A stretch of DNA of 64,000 nt from the NCBI RefSeq assembly GCF_907165205.1, contig NC_058196.1, forward strand, positions 2,956,501-3,020,500. The letters run 5' to 3'. Both the position numbers and the translations under genes were made by a program. The stretch's first letter is position 1. The number at the start of each line of letters is the position of its first letter. This DNA comes from Coccinella septempunctata. Lineage: Eukaryota > Arthropoda > Insecta > Coleoptera > Coccinellidae. Below the pieces are notes generated by a model. The model ran no database searches. It was not told where the DNA came from and was given only the letters and a program-made list of their open reading frames with translations. Below are positions 30,799-42,940 of this stretch, one piece after another.

Positions 30799-31888
30799 AT
30801 TGTCCGCCCTAGGAAAAGTAGTAGATAGAGTAATCGCTAGGAGGCTTATAGAAGAAACTGAAAATCTGAATCTCATTCCAGCAAAGCAATTGGGATTCAG
30901 AAAAGATCACTCAACAGAACAGCAATTACTGGGACTCACAGAATACATAACAGAAGGATACCAAAATATGTAAACAAGCAACTGGTCTTGTACTACTAGA
31001 TGTCGCCAGAGCATTCGACAGAGTATGGCATGAAGGCTTGATTTACAAAATGAGATATGCTGGATATTCAATCAAACTGTGCAAGTTGATTAGGAATTAT
31101 TTGAGAAACAGAAGATTCTACGTGAAAGTGGAAGGAGAAAACTCCACAACCAGATATATGGAAGCAGGGGTGCCTCAAGGGTCAGTACTTGGGCCTTTAC
31201 TGTATAACATATATATTCACGATATACCAAAATCTCCAAGGACTATGCTGACACTATACGCCGACGACACGGGAATCGCAATACGACATCGCAAGCCAGA
31301 AATCATAGAAGAAATACTACAAGAAGCTATAGATAAAATAAATTACTGGAGTATTAAATGGAAAATAAAGCTCAACGGACAAAAGAGCCAATTATTGCAA
31401 AAGAGGAGACTAAGAACTACAACAAATCTAGAGGTAGATGGAGAAGAAATCGAATGGAACAACGAAGCGAAATATTTAGGTATCACCCTAGACAAAGGTC
31501 TAACTTGGAAAGGCCATATCAAACAAGCCGTTGACAAAACCAAGGCAGCGATGAATATGCTCTACCCGCTGATAGGTAGAAAGAGCCACATGTCAAATGA
31601 GACAAAATTGAAAATAATCAAAGCCGTTGCTAGACCGCAACTGACTTATGGATCAGGTGCTTGGGTATTCGCGGCAAAGAGCCATATACAAAGAATTCAG
31701 GAAACCATCACCGAATTTATGAAGAGGAAGCTTAAAACTTATTCGAAACAGCGAAGGAACATCCAAACGAAGAACTCAGGAGACTAGTGGACTACGATCC
31801 GTAGGAAGACAGAGGAAGAATGAGAATTTACAAAAGAAGACCGCGAGATCAATTGAGGAGAGATTAAAATAAGTACGGAAACTCATTA

Positions 31889-33180
31889 GACTTGCTGAGG
31901 TTGGTGTGAATGGCTTCCTTCTCAGATAGATTTGGTCGTATCTTCGCGGTAGAATGCAGGTTGTGGCTCTTAACGGTTATCGGTCTGAACCCTTTGACGC
32001 GTTGTCCGGTGTGCCACAGGGCAGTCATCTAGGCCCGTTATTGTTTATTCTTTACATAAATGAAATCTTTAATTGTTTTAAGTTCTGTCTTTTCCTGCTA
32101 TATGCAGACGACTTAAAAGTTTACATTCGTGTGAAAAGCCTGGCTGACTGCCTTAAAATTCAGGAAGATCTTGATAGACTTGCAACGTTCTGTAGAGGTA
32201 ACAGTCTTTTTCTGAACTTCGAAAAATGTTTAAGAATCTCGTTTACTAAAAACAAGAATTGTATTGAATTCACCTACAAAATTGAAAATCATGAATTGAG
32301 ACGGGCTTCTGAGGTAAAGGATTTGGGAGTTTTAATGGATTCGAAACTTACATTCAAAGCGCATATCGAAAAAACTGTGAACGATTGTAACAAACTTATC
32401 GGTTTCATAAGGAGAACCTGTCACGTTTTTCGGGAAAGGCCTCTTCTGAACATTTATTTTGCGTATATTCACAATAAACTGTGCTTTGCTTCGGTTGTCT
32501 GGAATCCCCATTATCAAGTTCATATTGACAGAATAGAAAGAGTTCAGAGGAGATTTCTCAGGTTTGTTGCATATAGGTCCCAAACTCCCATTGAAAATAG
32601 CGACTATTCTCCATTGATGCGAAAGCATGGGATTGTGACACTACAGGGTAGAAGAGCCATCGCGGATTTAATTATGGTCTTCAAGATAATGAATGGACTA
32701 ACTCAAAGTCCGGAAATCTTTTCTAGGGTCCAGCTGAACATCCCGAATAGAGTGCTGAGATATTTTGAATTCTTTAAAATACCTTTTAGGAGAACAAATG
32801 CCGGTCAGAATTCCCCTTTGTGTCGAATGCTCAGGACTTTAAATGAATACTGCGGCAATGTAGAATATTTGAGGTTATCCCTGCTGTCCTTTCGTCGGAG
32901 AGTCAGGAGAATTTTTGAGAGCTGAACGCAAGGCCATACAGGCTTAAGTGCTTATGAACTGTGGAACTGTGTCCTTTTCACGAGCCGCTGGTAGTATTTA
33001 TCTGTGTTTACCTATGTGCGAATAATGTTTTTTTTTTTTTTTGCTTTTGTTTTGGTCACTGATTGATGTTTTAGTTTTATTGTATTTTATTCACAACCCA
33101 CTAAATTTAAATAGAGGGTTCTATTTTTGGATCACTAGATCTGTATGTAACCCCTTAGCATAAATAAATAAATAAATAAA
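31889..33180 (+). mobile_element. CR1-like LINE insertion (5' truncated)
   Basis: Inserted in the Jockey 3' region; the left arm has the empty site (near 20215-20222). It starts in mid RT ('IWSYLRGRMQVVALNGY' frame) and ends in a short tandem tail (AAATA-like repeats at 33163-33180) instead of poly-A, as CR1-group and related elements do. The clade assignment is by impression. Confidence 0.75.
31954..32925 (+). pseudogene. CR1-like reverse transcriptase C-terminal half
   Basis: An open frame of 323 codons: 'LSGVPQGSHLGPLLFILYIN', the catalytic 'LYADDLKVYI', 'KDLGVLMDSKLTFKAHI' and the C-terminal region with conserved 'LERVQRRFLR'-type wording ('RIERVQRRFLRFVAYRS'). The N-terminal RT blocks and endonuclease are missing because of 5' truncation. 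The retained part is uninterrupted, so insertion was fairly recent. Confidence 0.8.
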
Positions 33181-33846
33181 AAACTATACTAAGAAGAGAT
33201 ATCCGAAATGGACGAACATGAAAACCCTAGCACGACAATGTGCAAGAAGAAATTAACCGATCAAGGGATAAATGGTTTATAGGCAAATGACCGGAACCAA
33301 AAAAGCAGGTTAGGTTTAGTGGGTCGCAAACTCGGAACACCTCACAGTGTTCCCTAGAAATGGGTTTCTCTGGGCGAGAGATAGAGCCCCGTGTTTTTCA
33401 CGGTCGATTATCACTGCTATAGAAAAAAAAAAGATAGGATTCTCAGACACATTAACAGAATAATTATAATGCAAAAAAGTGCCTCATTCAGTAAAAAGAG
33501 CTTGGATAGATGTCATCGACAATACGAATAAGACACCTATTAGAAATGGTAGGGATAAACCAGTGAACGCTCGCTGTACTACCTGGTACCTTAGGGTGAG
33601 TATATGAGAAGGTACCTTACCTGCACAACGTCGGTACATTCGTGTAATAAATCGGAATAAGAGAATTCGAATTAATTTGGGATAATTGAAACAATGTACC
33701 TCTGGAACCTGCATACATTGTTGCAGCAGTGTTGCAAAGACGTTGATTATGCAGAAATACCACATTCTGAGGCGCTCGAGATCATGATTGAGCGTCTGAA
33801 CAAGCTTATGCTGGAGTTCGATTAATGATGTTCCTTTTGTTTTTAG

Positions 33847-34018
33847 TAATTTGGCTCAGTTTGCGCATGCGGCGCTATTGACGCAGAAGGAAATCGCGGA
33901 GAACGAAAGTTTTCAATCGAAATCATTCGTGCAGCCGCTGAGGAAATCTTCGAGGAAATCGTCTCAGGCGGACGAAAAATTGAACAAAAATACGGATAAA
34001 CTGAAGAAGACGACGTGA
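33847..34018 (+). pseudogene. Last exon of the unidentified basic protein (right copy)
   Basis: Acceptor TTTTTAG at 33840-33846 and a TGA at 34016-34018. It reads 'NLAQFAHAALLTQKEIAENE...' with a 12-bp duplication ('RKSS' repeated) relative to 19329-19488. No partner exon lies upstream: 33606-33815 is unrelated DNA behind the LINE end. This copy is therefore an isolated exon. Confidence 0.55.
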
Positions 34019-36254
34019 AATCTCGAAATGACTACGTCAAATTTCAGTAGAATAAAGATTTCATGACAATTTTTTTTTTATTTTCTTATAAACATATGTT
34101 GCACCAGCTCATGCGGAGCTTAAAGGCCACAAAATTTCTCTGCGTGTAAAGCTACATCCAGAGACAACTCTGGATGCATCTATATTATGCCGCTGTGTAC
34201 CGAACGGCAAGGCCGCTCTGCCTCAGTGGCTTCGAGAGGCTTCAATTGGAATTTAGACTGTATACACTAATGTCATATCAATTTTGAAGCTGTCGAGGTT
34301 TCGACGGGATTATGCGGATCGAGAGCTTTAAGAAGCATGATTTTTGGTGGGAAAAACGGTTTCTGAGTTATTTAAGGCCGTATGCATCGTTTCATTCAAC
34401 TCAGATTAAGCTTTTAAACGACGTTTAAGCATAGAATCTCTATGAAAAAAAGAATTTTAAAGAATTAATCTCGTTTAATGAAACGGTGCATACGGCCATT
34501 AAATTTTCCAAAAAAATTGTTGTGGGCACGCTGAAGCTCGCAATTCTAAATCTAAAAAGTGAAATATGTGAAATTTCGCAGTATTCATTTAGGTCAGAGT
34601 CGTTTCAGCAGTTTTGGAGTTTGTTGAAATTTAGCGGAATTTCCCTTTCAAGAAATGTTTTGCTTGTCAGTTATGGCGATAAATAATTATGAATAATAAA
34701 TCAACGAATTTACCTTCAGGAGCTTATTCTGTGCTATTATAACTCGCATAAGCATTGAATGTTGAGCAAATAAATCTTGATTAAAGAAATTTGTTCAGAT
34801 CAAAGAAAGCAACATATTTCAGAGGAAACGAATTGAATTTCAAAGTAACTAAAGACAGTGCAATACTTACCATTTTTTCCTTGTTGGTAGCAAGAAAATA
34901 TATTCTCATATTGAGCTATGGAACACAACATTTCACTTTATTCCAACAACCTTCACTCACCATATCCTCTAATTCACTGATAACTCCACACTAGTGGAGC
35001 AAAGATTAATTCCTGAATTATCAGTTATCACAACTACTACTCAAAATATTGTGGTAGGAACTGAGATAACCAGAACTTATCTCGAATCTATCGAAATGTT
35101 CATTTGAAGGGCACATAAGACTTACAAAGGAAACACTGAAGTATTGTCCATAATTTATTATAAAAAAGTAGATACAAAATTATATCACAAACCTTATCGA
35201 ACAAGTAATGGTAACATAGGTGTACTTATTATTAATTTAAAAATATTGCACACAGATAACAATGTTTACTTATAGCACCATACACAGCCAACACAATTTG
35301 TTCTCGTCACCTTTCAATAAAATTTGGGAACCTCTCCCCTCATTTTCCAGCACCAAAAATCTTAACCAACTACTTTTAACATTCAGAAAGGCAATCTGAT
35401 ATGTTTCAGTATAATTAGGTATATAATATCAAAAATATATTTGTATAAAGTTGTTCCTATTACAAATTTGTACTTAAAAGTTTATTTGTCAGAAAACGTG
35501 ATAATATAACCTAAAACTTATAATGAACACCTAAAACTATAAAAAACTAAGTACCAATGTCAAAGCTCGATATTGAAACAAACATAAACAATATTGCAGC
35601 TCACCGAATAACAATGGATATAAAAATATACACTGCAAGAAAAAATGTTTGAATAAATTAAATTGTTTGAACATGTACATCGAAAATGGGTGAAACATGA
35701 TCAAAACAAATGTGATGTGTTTGTGTGAATTTTTTCGAGTAATTTACCTGGTTACCTATTTTTTTGTGTTGCATTTTTATATCTATTTTATTTTTTGAAA
35801 AGTTGGAGTGAATATGTAGGTCACATACAAGTAGTTTAACACTGCTTCTGTGACTGCTGTTTTGTCATTATTTATCATTATATCATTATATCAATAACAT
35901 TCACACAATCTATCAACGTGTTTTACAAATTTCACCCATCAACTTTAAAATTCACTATCGCGGTTAACAAAAAATAAATGAAATTAATACAACTTACTGT
36001 ATTGTGTTAGGTGCATTTTGTCCGAACAATTATCATACATATTAACACTAAAAAAAAATGAAAAAAAATTCCAAACATTAAAATATGGCCCAATTCAGAC
36101 AAACTGCAGAACATCGAGTGTTCTTAAAACTTATTAGGAACCTAGACGCTCTTTTTCACTCACCTAACATATTCCTTCTTGAACAAACCCATCAAATTTA
36201 TGGTCATAAAATGTATGTGTGAAAAATTTTAACAAGTATCAGGAATATACTACA
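34019..36254. other. Duplicated intergenic DNA, no gene seen
   Basis: Reverse complement of 16862-19328. A right-arm-only segment of about 200 bp lies at 35712-35913, ending in small inverted repeats (GTGTGAAT near 35723, ATTCACAC near 35901). The left arm has the uninterrupted site near 17206. No open frame with coding features. Confidence 0.5.
34374..34497. mobile_element. Small MITE with ~25-bp terminal inverted repeats
   Basis: The ends read 'ggccgtatgcatcgtttcat' and, inverted, 'atgaaacggtgcatacggcc'. TTAA-like bases flank both sides. The left arm keeps only the core (near 18930-18980) and has lost both inverted ends, so the element predates the duplication and was eroded on the left. 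Confidence 0.6.
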
Positions 36255-36327
36255 TCAGAGATCGTTGGTAACAGGCGTGTTGCGTTTGATCTTGATTTTT
36301 AGCAGCCCCGGATTCATTTTATGATAT
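36255..36327 (-). pseudogene. Right N4BP2-like gene, exon 4
   Basis: Minus strand, acceptor CAG at 36330-36328 and TGA at 36257-36255. Encodes (R)YHKMNPGLLKIKIKRN and the same C-terminus as the left copy, with one Y-to-H change. Undamaged in itself. Confidence 0.8.
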
Positions 36328-36622
36328 CTGAAAAAAAAGAAAACAGTGTAAATTATAATGCATAGTCTACACAGGGTGTTTTCAATGGTGAGGCAGAAAT
36401 AAAATAGAAAATCTCTCTTTTTGACGAAAAAATAAAGTTGACCGAATTCGAGTTTGTGGCCTTCACGCAGATGAAAAGTACTTTTCATCTTTATTGAAAG
36501 TTTCATTGCTTCGAAACGTTTTTCTTATACTTTTTTTAAATTTTATTCTTTTGAGTTTATTATTTTTATTTTTCGTGATTCAATTCTAGTTTATTTATGG
36601 TTGTAGTTAAGTAAATTCTCAC

Positions 36623-37059
36623 CTTATTTTTCTGGCTTCGAGTCTTTGCATCAAAGCAGGCCTTATTTTGCTAACTCCGTTGGCGCTCCTGTTGCCTCTT
36701 ATGGTTATAATAAGGAGGGAATGAGTTTGTTTCCCGGCGGTTGCGTTCAGATGCTCGATTTTACCGTCGATGAAAATGTCCAAGGCGGACACGGCTTCCT
36801 TAACGAAGAGATAATGGAGGTCCAAGGTGTTCATGTTCTTCAACTGCTTCGAGTTTTCGTCTAGGAAAACCGTGGCAGCCTTGTTGTTCGCCGTGTCGTA
36901 GTACTTGGTCTGCTGTTGCGCCAGCACCGAATAAAATTGAGCTATCTCCGTTTGTCCTTTCCTGTGGTGCTCTTTGGCTTTCTGATTCAGTTCGTTTCGT
37001 TTTTTGCGGTGGTAATCTGCCTCTTCCCGGTACTCAGTAGCCGATTTAGTCTTATCCTC
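36623..37059 (-). pseudogene. Right N4BP2-like gene, exon 3 (DUF1771 + Smr), open
   Basis: Acceptor at 37062-37060 and donor GTGAGA beginning at 36622. Open frame of the same length as the left exon. DUF1771 ('EDKTKSATEYREEADYH', 'AQFYSVLAQQQTKYYDTANN') is followed by Smr ('TLDLHYLFVKEAV', 'LLIITIRGNRSANG'). The loop that normally reads TGxG has Ile for Gly (TIRGN), a change at a conserved position. Translation cannot reach this exon because of the nonsense codon in exon 2. Confidence 0.85.
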
Positions 37060-37239
37060 CTGTAAGAGAATGGGAATATGTAATTTAGCCGTCATAAACA
37101 GTCACACAATTCGAGTTCGGATAATTGGTCAAAAAAAACCGTTTAACCAAAAATCACCTACACAAAACTTTCAAGATAGTGAAGTTGAAACAGTAATAGA
37201 TAAAATAGATCCTAGATCTGTACAATAATGCTGTAGTTG

Positions 37240-38710
37240 GGGCAGGAAGATGCTAAATCGGGATTTACTCGAGCGTCGTGGAGACCTAGTGGATTTTGAA
37301 GATGATAGAAAGAAATAAGGTTCTATGCACTTCCAACGGTGGGGAAAGCGTCTGTAGGCTCTCAAAGATGTAAAAAAAATCGTCAGGTGTACATACTCGA
37401 GCTTGTCAGATCAAGTACTGCATACGCCCCACGTGTCTCTGATAATAAATTCATGTTAATTTGACAGTTTGCGTGGTGGGGATGGCCGTACGAAAGAGTT
37501 AAAAATAAGCGTTTCAGATTGTTAGAGGATATGTTAATTGGACCCAAAGGAAGCTACTTTTCAAGGGACTGACAATTCGGACGTGACGGTCACAGCGCTC
37601 CTTCGAGAATGCAAAAAAAATCTAGCGTGTCAGACATACTCTCGACCGTTTTCGAGTTAGAGGGCGATAAGGGAGAGCTTAGCCACACATACGAAAACAA
37701 GGTCAATGCAGAAACTCAGTCTGATGTACATTCATCGCCATATATCTCAAAAACGTCCAAACGTAGAAAAAATTGCTTCGGACAAAATTTGTAGAAGATG
37801 TTGCGCTACAACTTCAATAATGAACACGAAAACAGTGTGAAGCCCACGAGAAGAGATAATTCAAAAAAACTGATTTTGTTGACCTTTATGGCCAATTTTT
37901 ATTGTTTCGGCTTGCTGAAACTGTCAGATTATATTATTTTCGTTATTCTTGAATCATTAGCTTCAAATTAAGGAAAAAAGCCACCGTGCTCGAGAATGTA
38001 CACGTAACGTTTTTTTTTTGCAAGTTTGGCGCCCTCCCACACATTTTCGTCACACTTAAATTGTCAGATTGAGAGAATATACACTTTTCAACATGTAATT
38101 AAACACTTATATCTCAATCTGACACGCACGAGTACGTACAATGATCGTTTTTTTTTACTATTCTCACAGACTGTCCTAGACAATTCCCCCTATATACAGA
38201 TCTAATTTTTCGTAGAGGTTCTCTTCAGAGTCCAAGGTACCTCCCTTTATTGTCCATTCAAGAATGATAAACATCTCGAGTGGCTGTGGAAAATTGAATT
38301 TAGGTTGGTAATGGCCCATAAGTTAAAGATTTCGTGTTGCGTAATTCAGGTTGGTATTATTGATAAACAAACAGTGATCTATAGACCTGATATATGTGAA
38401 TCTATGCACTGATGGCAGATTTTGAATTTTTTCCTGTTTTTTATGTTCTTAATTTATTGTAACAAATTGACATTCAAAACATAATTGTATCAATTTTGAA
38501 TGCCGATTAATATGCTCTGAATTTGAATATTTCTTGTTTTCAAATACTTTTCTAGGTTATTTTTGTATATTCCTGTTCTGCGATTGAAACTATTGAAGTT
38601 TTTTTGTGACCAGATATCAAGCTGCGTCTGGACTTTCAAGGCCTACTGGGACGTCAATAATTCTTAAAAAGATTATATATTAATCCGACACGCTCGAGTA
38701 AATCCCGAAT
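37240..38710. mobile_element. Intronic CTCGAG-motif element (right copy)
   Basis: Counterpart of 14757-15865, with the same inverted ends ('gggatttactcgagcgt' near 37259 and its complement near 38690-38706) and internal motif copies. It contains about 370 bp (38203-38575) that the left copy lacks, with no coding content. Confidence 0.5.
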
Positions 38711-38778
38711 TTCCCTTGGGAAAAAGGTTTTTCGATATTGTGCTCGTATGGCAAGCTGATGAATGAACGGATAATCAC

Positions 38779-40427
38779 CTTTGCTGGCGGTTCACAGTCT
38801 ATATGAGCCTCCTCCAGTTCCTGCATCGTAGACTCGCTGATGGGCGGCTCCCTTATATTCCCGCCTGTCGAACCTACGCCTGCTTGGCCTACGGAAGCTA
38901 TCAAATCGTCGACAGTCTGCTTGTAATTCAGCTCGTTGGCGTGGTACAATTTCAGTATGACGTCCTGTTATACGTGCGGAAACGTCTCGAACAGCTTCTT
39001 CTTCGTGAGCTCCGTCGACAGGTCTTTGGGCGTCTTCAACGCCGGCATCTGCCTCTTGTGCAACCGCAACGCCGCCTGCTCGTTCATGATCTCCCGGAGA
39101 CCTTCCGGGGGCGATTTGCTAACCGTCGATCCATTGTTCTCTTCCTCTTGCAATTTTCTGGCGAACCTCTCATCCTCCTTGACCAGCACGTCCAGGATGC
39201 ACTTCTGGGTCTCCGGGTTTACGCCGACCTCGTTCAGCGACTCCACGGACGCGCTTTTACCACTAACGACCGAATTTTCCTCCGCCATTTGCTGATCGTT
39301 AGTCCGCTCGTACGTTAGATGCGAATAATCCTTGTTATCCTCCAAGATGATCTCGAAAGTCATGTCGAAATACCCCCTACAATCGTCGTACATCTCTCTG
39401 ATGTGCTCGGCCGGTACTTTCTGGAAAATATCGATCAGCTTCTTCAAGTCCTCGTTTCTGTCCGACCGAACGTCGTCCCCGGTCCAACAGCCCTCGTCCA
39501 ACATACCAGGCCTGTTAACGGCGATCCCCTTTCGCGTTTCCGCGATCTCCCTGTTCCTTCCGTACATAACCTTGAGATCCGTCTCTCGATGGAAATCCAA
39601 GATTTCCGTGTTAGTGCCGATCTCGGACGTAGCTGGCTTTTTGACGGGCGCGATAGGCGCGAAGCCAACTTGACGTGTGGGAGTCTCCAAGATCCTCCAA
39701 TCTTCAACGACGTGGTTATCTAAGCTCGTGTCCCAGCCGAAATAGTTGTACATGTTTGGCGACTCCGACAAATTGAGGTTAGATACCCCGTTCATAAGAC
39801 CGTAATGGTCTTGGTAATGGTAATTCACCAAGAGTTTCTCAGCCGTAATGCCCATCTCGTACCTCGCCAACATGTTCTCGATGGTACGTTTGGGAACATT
39901 GTGCTGGTTCCTGCTGGTAAGATCTCTGCAACTGAAGCACCATCTGGTGTTCACCTCCAGAACGCGGATCTTGTAGCCGTTCCGCACGGCCATCCCAACG
40001 TAATTCATCATCTCCCACATTTCGGTGTTGGTGTTGTCCACGATCAAGGGACTATAACCTTCCTGCATCCTGTGGTCCACGTTCCTCTGGTTCCACTGGT
40101 GCGCCTGGCCGATCTGCCTCGCGTCGTACTTGTACTTCCCTCTGTTCATGAAAAAGTTGTCGGCGCTGTGTATATGATGCTCGTAGTTCGGATTGGTATA
40201 ACAAGCCCTAAGTATGGATTTCGCTAAGTGCGATTTACCGCTGCCCGGCAAACCTCTCATTATGACCAACACTATGTAGCCTTCCAAAATATCGTCAATA
40301 CATTCCTCTATCTCCTCTATAGAGAAGTACGTGTCAGCGTTATCTATACTTGATTCGCGCTTGCTCGCGTGCAATGGACGCATGACGTTGCCTGTGAGTG
40401 CCTTGAGGTGCAAATCCGCCATGAACG
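38779..40427 (-). pseudogene. Right N4BP2-like gene, exon 2 (one nonsense codon, two deletions)
   Basis: Acceptor CAG at 40430-40428, donor GTGA beginning at 38778. The frame is open from the exon start to a TAA at 38970-38968; the left copy has GAA (Glu) at that place, inside the CUE-like segment ('KKLFETFPHV'). After the TAA the frame stays open to the donor, so this is a single nonsense change. The P-loop (GLPGSGKS) and 'LIVDNTNT' are intact, and there are three extra residues in 'SIEEIEEC'. Two in-frame deletions relative to the left copy remove ~70 codons after 'LLVNY' and ~100 codons before 'TQKCILDVL'. It retains the ~75-codon block (from 'RQVGFAPIAPVKK') that the left copy lost. Confidence 0.87.
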
Positions 40428-40542
40428 CTGAAAAAATAAACACCTAATGTATTATTTGAATATAAAAATTCAGAAATAACTAGAAGAAGAACCATAAAAC
40501 AGCAATTCCGAACCATAGACATTGAGAATATCTATGTCTATG

Positions 40543-40731
40543 TTCCGAACAGCTTGATTACTCTGTGACTTCCGGAAACCACAGGAGGAAACTTGAAATT
40601 CGATGCTTCGATCAATAATTTTGAGAACAATGATGAACAAATTATGAAATGTGAAAATTATTTAACGCAACATCGAATTTCAGCTTCCATCTATCGTTTC
40701 CGGAAGTCACAGACTAATCAAGCAGTTCGAA
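40543..40731. mobile_element. Small inverted-repeat element (right copy)
   Basis: Counterpart of 12505-12683, bounded by 'gaacagcttgattactctg' and its diverged complement ending near 40731. Just outside, towards exon 2, 'catagacat' and 'atgtctatg' form a short hairpin in both arms. Confidence 0.5.
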
Positions 40732-40860
40732 ATTGCTGCTTTCCCGAGTAAAACGTTCCCAGCAGAAATATTCGAAAAGTGACCTTCCGTTCTCAGCATT
40801 TTTTCATAAAGATTCCAACAACTCATAAACCGTAGGCTTATTACCCAAGGTATGGCGTAC

Positions 40861-42205
40861 TATATACAGGGTGTGGCGTAATAAATGGATAATATAGAGC
40901 CTGCGGGTGGAGGACACTATGGCAGTTCAGAAAAATATATTTAACGTTTATTAAAAATGCCTTGGTTTTCGAGATATTGGAGATTTTCGAAAATTCAAGA
41001 GAATTACACTCTTCGCCACTCGTTTTGCAGGCAAGCCTTCAAATGAAGGAATTTTTTCAAACTGTATTCTGTATAGTATTCCTGGATAGATGATCTATCG
41101 AATGTAAATCATTATTTTTGAGGCGCATAAATAGTTCTTCATAAAAAAAAGATCTAACTCAACTTTTTCGTTTTGCTTATTTTTTTTTCATAAGTTCAAC
41201 CTACCGTGATGTAAAAAATAATATGGTTACTTGAGAGCCAATGCAAGAAAAAACATGCCCGTTTCATTGAGATTCCGAAATGGTATAACTCTCTGTATTT
41301 TCAGCATTTGATACAAAATGAATTCCTATTACAATCAATTGAGGCCTAGATTAATGTGAACACTGTTTCTGAAATATTTAGCAACCAAAATGAGAAATGC
41401 AAGCAAAATAAAGCAATGATTTATAAGAAGGTATAGAGCATGTACTGAAGCTCATGGTGGCCTCTTAGAGCATCTTTTGCGAAATTTAATTCAATGAAAC
41501 GATACTCATTTTCAAATTGTTGATATGCAATAAAGCTATGATTCATTAGCAAGTGTAGACTATAGAGCATGTATCAGAACTCATGGTGGCCAATTTAAAC
41601 ATTATTTGTGAAACTGTATTCAATGAAACGATATTTCAATATTAGTTTGTCTCGTTTTCTTTTATTATTGAACCCCAACGTTGTGAAATCAATATTTTCA
41701 AATTAATTTCAAGTTATAAATTAAATTTCAGCATTTTTGTAACAAAGATTTCGACTCAATGTAATAGAAATAAATTTTTTCTTAACTATTGTAAAAGTGA
41801 TAAAATTCACTTCGTTATTTGAAATTTGCTCAAAAACTATTAACTTTATAACTATAGGGCCTGCTTGCAAGTCTTATTCCAGTTGCCTAAAATTAAAGCA
41901 AAAGGCTTACATCAAACTCAGCATTCACTCATTGTAATAGAAATTTATTTTCTATTCAATGCTGGAAATAGAGTGAGTTATACCATTTCAGAATCTCAGA
42001 TAAACAGGCATGTTTTCTCTTGCTTTGGCACCATATTATTTTTTTACACCACGCTGGGTTGAACTCAATTCACTCAATTCCTACATTTGGAGTCTTGCCT
42101 GATAATCGAGTAGCAAAAGGTGTGATTTTCTTGAATTTTCGAAAATCTTCAATATCTCGAAAACCATTGGACTTTTACTGAACATAAAATATATTTTTCC
42201 GAACT
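40861..42205. mobile_element. Long-TIR element, right copy (one end truncated)
   Basis: Reverse complement of 10535-12375. The end at 40861 ('acagggtgtggcgtaataaat') is complete. The other end stops inside the inverted repeat at about 42205 ('actgctatgcg') and passes into intron-1 sequence equivalent to 5740. Internal deletions make it shorter than the left copy. Confidence 0.65.
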
Positions 42206-42732
42206 GCTATGCGAATTACAAATGTTAAACCAGCTTTTTCAATTAATATTATGAAAATAAACTCGAAAAAATCAATAGAATTATTAACAACCAATTGTTT
42301 CATTACGTTAATTTTTTTTTTTGGGGCTGCTGAGGACAAATATTTCGTAATTCCACATTATTCTACTTTATTTTGAAAAAATAGCAATTTACCACCTTTT
42401 TCGATGGATCATACAAAATCAACATAAGCATGCAAAACGAACGTTATAAAACAACCTTCTTGCAGAATAGTAGAACAATCTGATAGTTCACCTTGACAAT
42501 GTTTAATCAAGATATCGATTGAAATTTATTCTAGGAAGATTCTGCATTTCTTCATAAACTTTTTAGGGTTTTCACTCCCAATCTCTGAAACAAAATCAAT
42601 TGAAAATGAAATCAACGATTTGCTCCTGCGTAAATTCTTGCACTAATTTGTCAGGAGCAAATTAACTAGAAAAAATTGTTGCCTGACAATGAACTGAAAA
42701 TAAATAACGTTGAAATTAAAATTCTAAGTTGT

Positions 42733-42770
42733 GTTGTTTCGGAGTCTATATCAGACTCCTTCATCAGACG
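42733..42770 (-). ncRNA. Hammerhead ribozyme-like core, PLE3 5' terminal repeat
   Basis: Read on the minus strand: CTGATGA (42767-42761), stem AGGAGTC/GACTCC around a 7-nt loop, then GAAAC (42740-42736). This is the canonical hammerhead core CUGAUGA...GAAA with a perfect stem II, and is the best-preserved one in the window. Confidence 0.7.
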
Positions 42771-42940
42771 AAAAATCTATTTTCGAAAATTTTCTGAATT
42801 GTGGATTTTGTTTGACATTAATTGTCAATACATAGAAGCAGAGACCGCACAGAAACGTTGAAATTCGTTCAGAAATTGTTGATGATAACAATAAATATTT
42901 CAAAATCAAAAAAGATCCAACTTCTCTCACAGAGAGTGAA

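Larger units (their letters stand above)
30799..33605 (+). mobile_element. Jockey-like LINE, right copy (5' cut by breakpoint, interrupted)
   Basis: Plus-strand partner of 19798-21306. It starts abruptly in the RT domain at 30799 ('LGKVVDRVIARRLIEETE'). RT frame 31038-31787 retains 'GVPQGSVLGPLLYNIYIHD' and 'LTLYADDTGIA' in one open frame of 249 codons, better preserved than in the left copy, but the 5' half is absent. A second LINE has inserted into its 3' untranslated region (31889-33180), after which the Jockey tail resumes (33181-33605) to 'ggtaccttagggtgagtata'. Confidence 0.85.

Noticed and set aside
33030..33050. Poly-T tract as LINE poly-A on the opposite strand
   Set aside because: It lies inside the 3' untranslated part of the plus-strand CR1-like LINE, whose true end is the AAATA-type repeat at 33163-33180.
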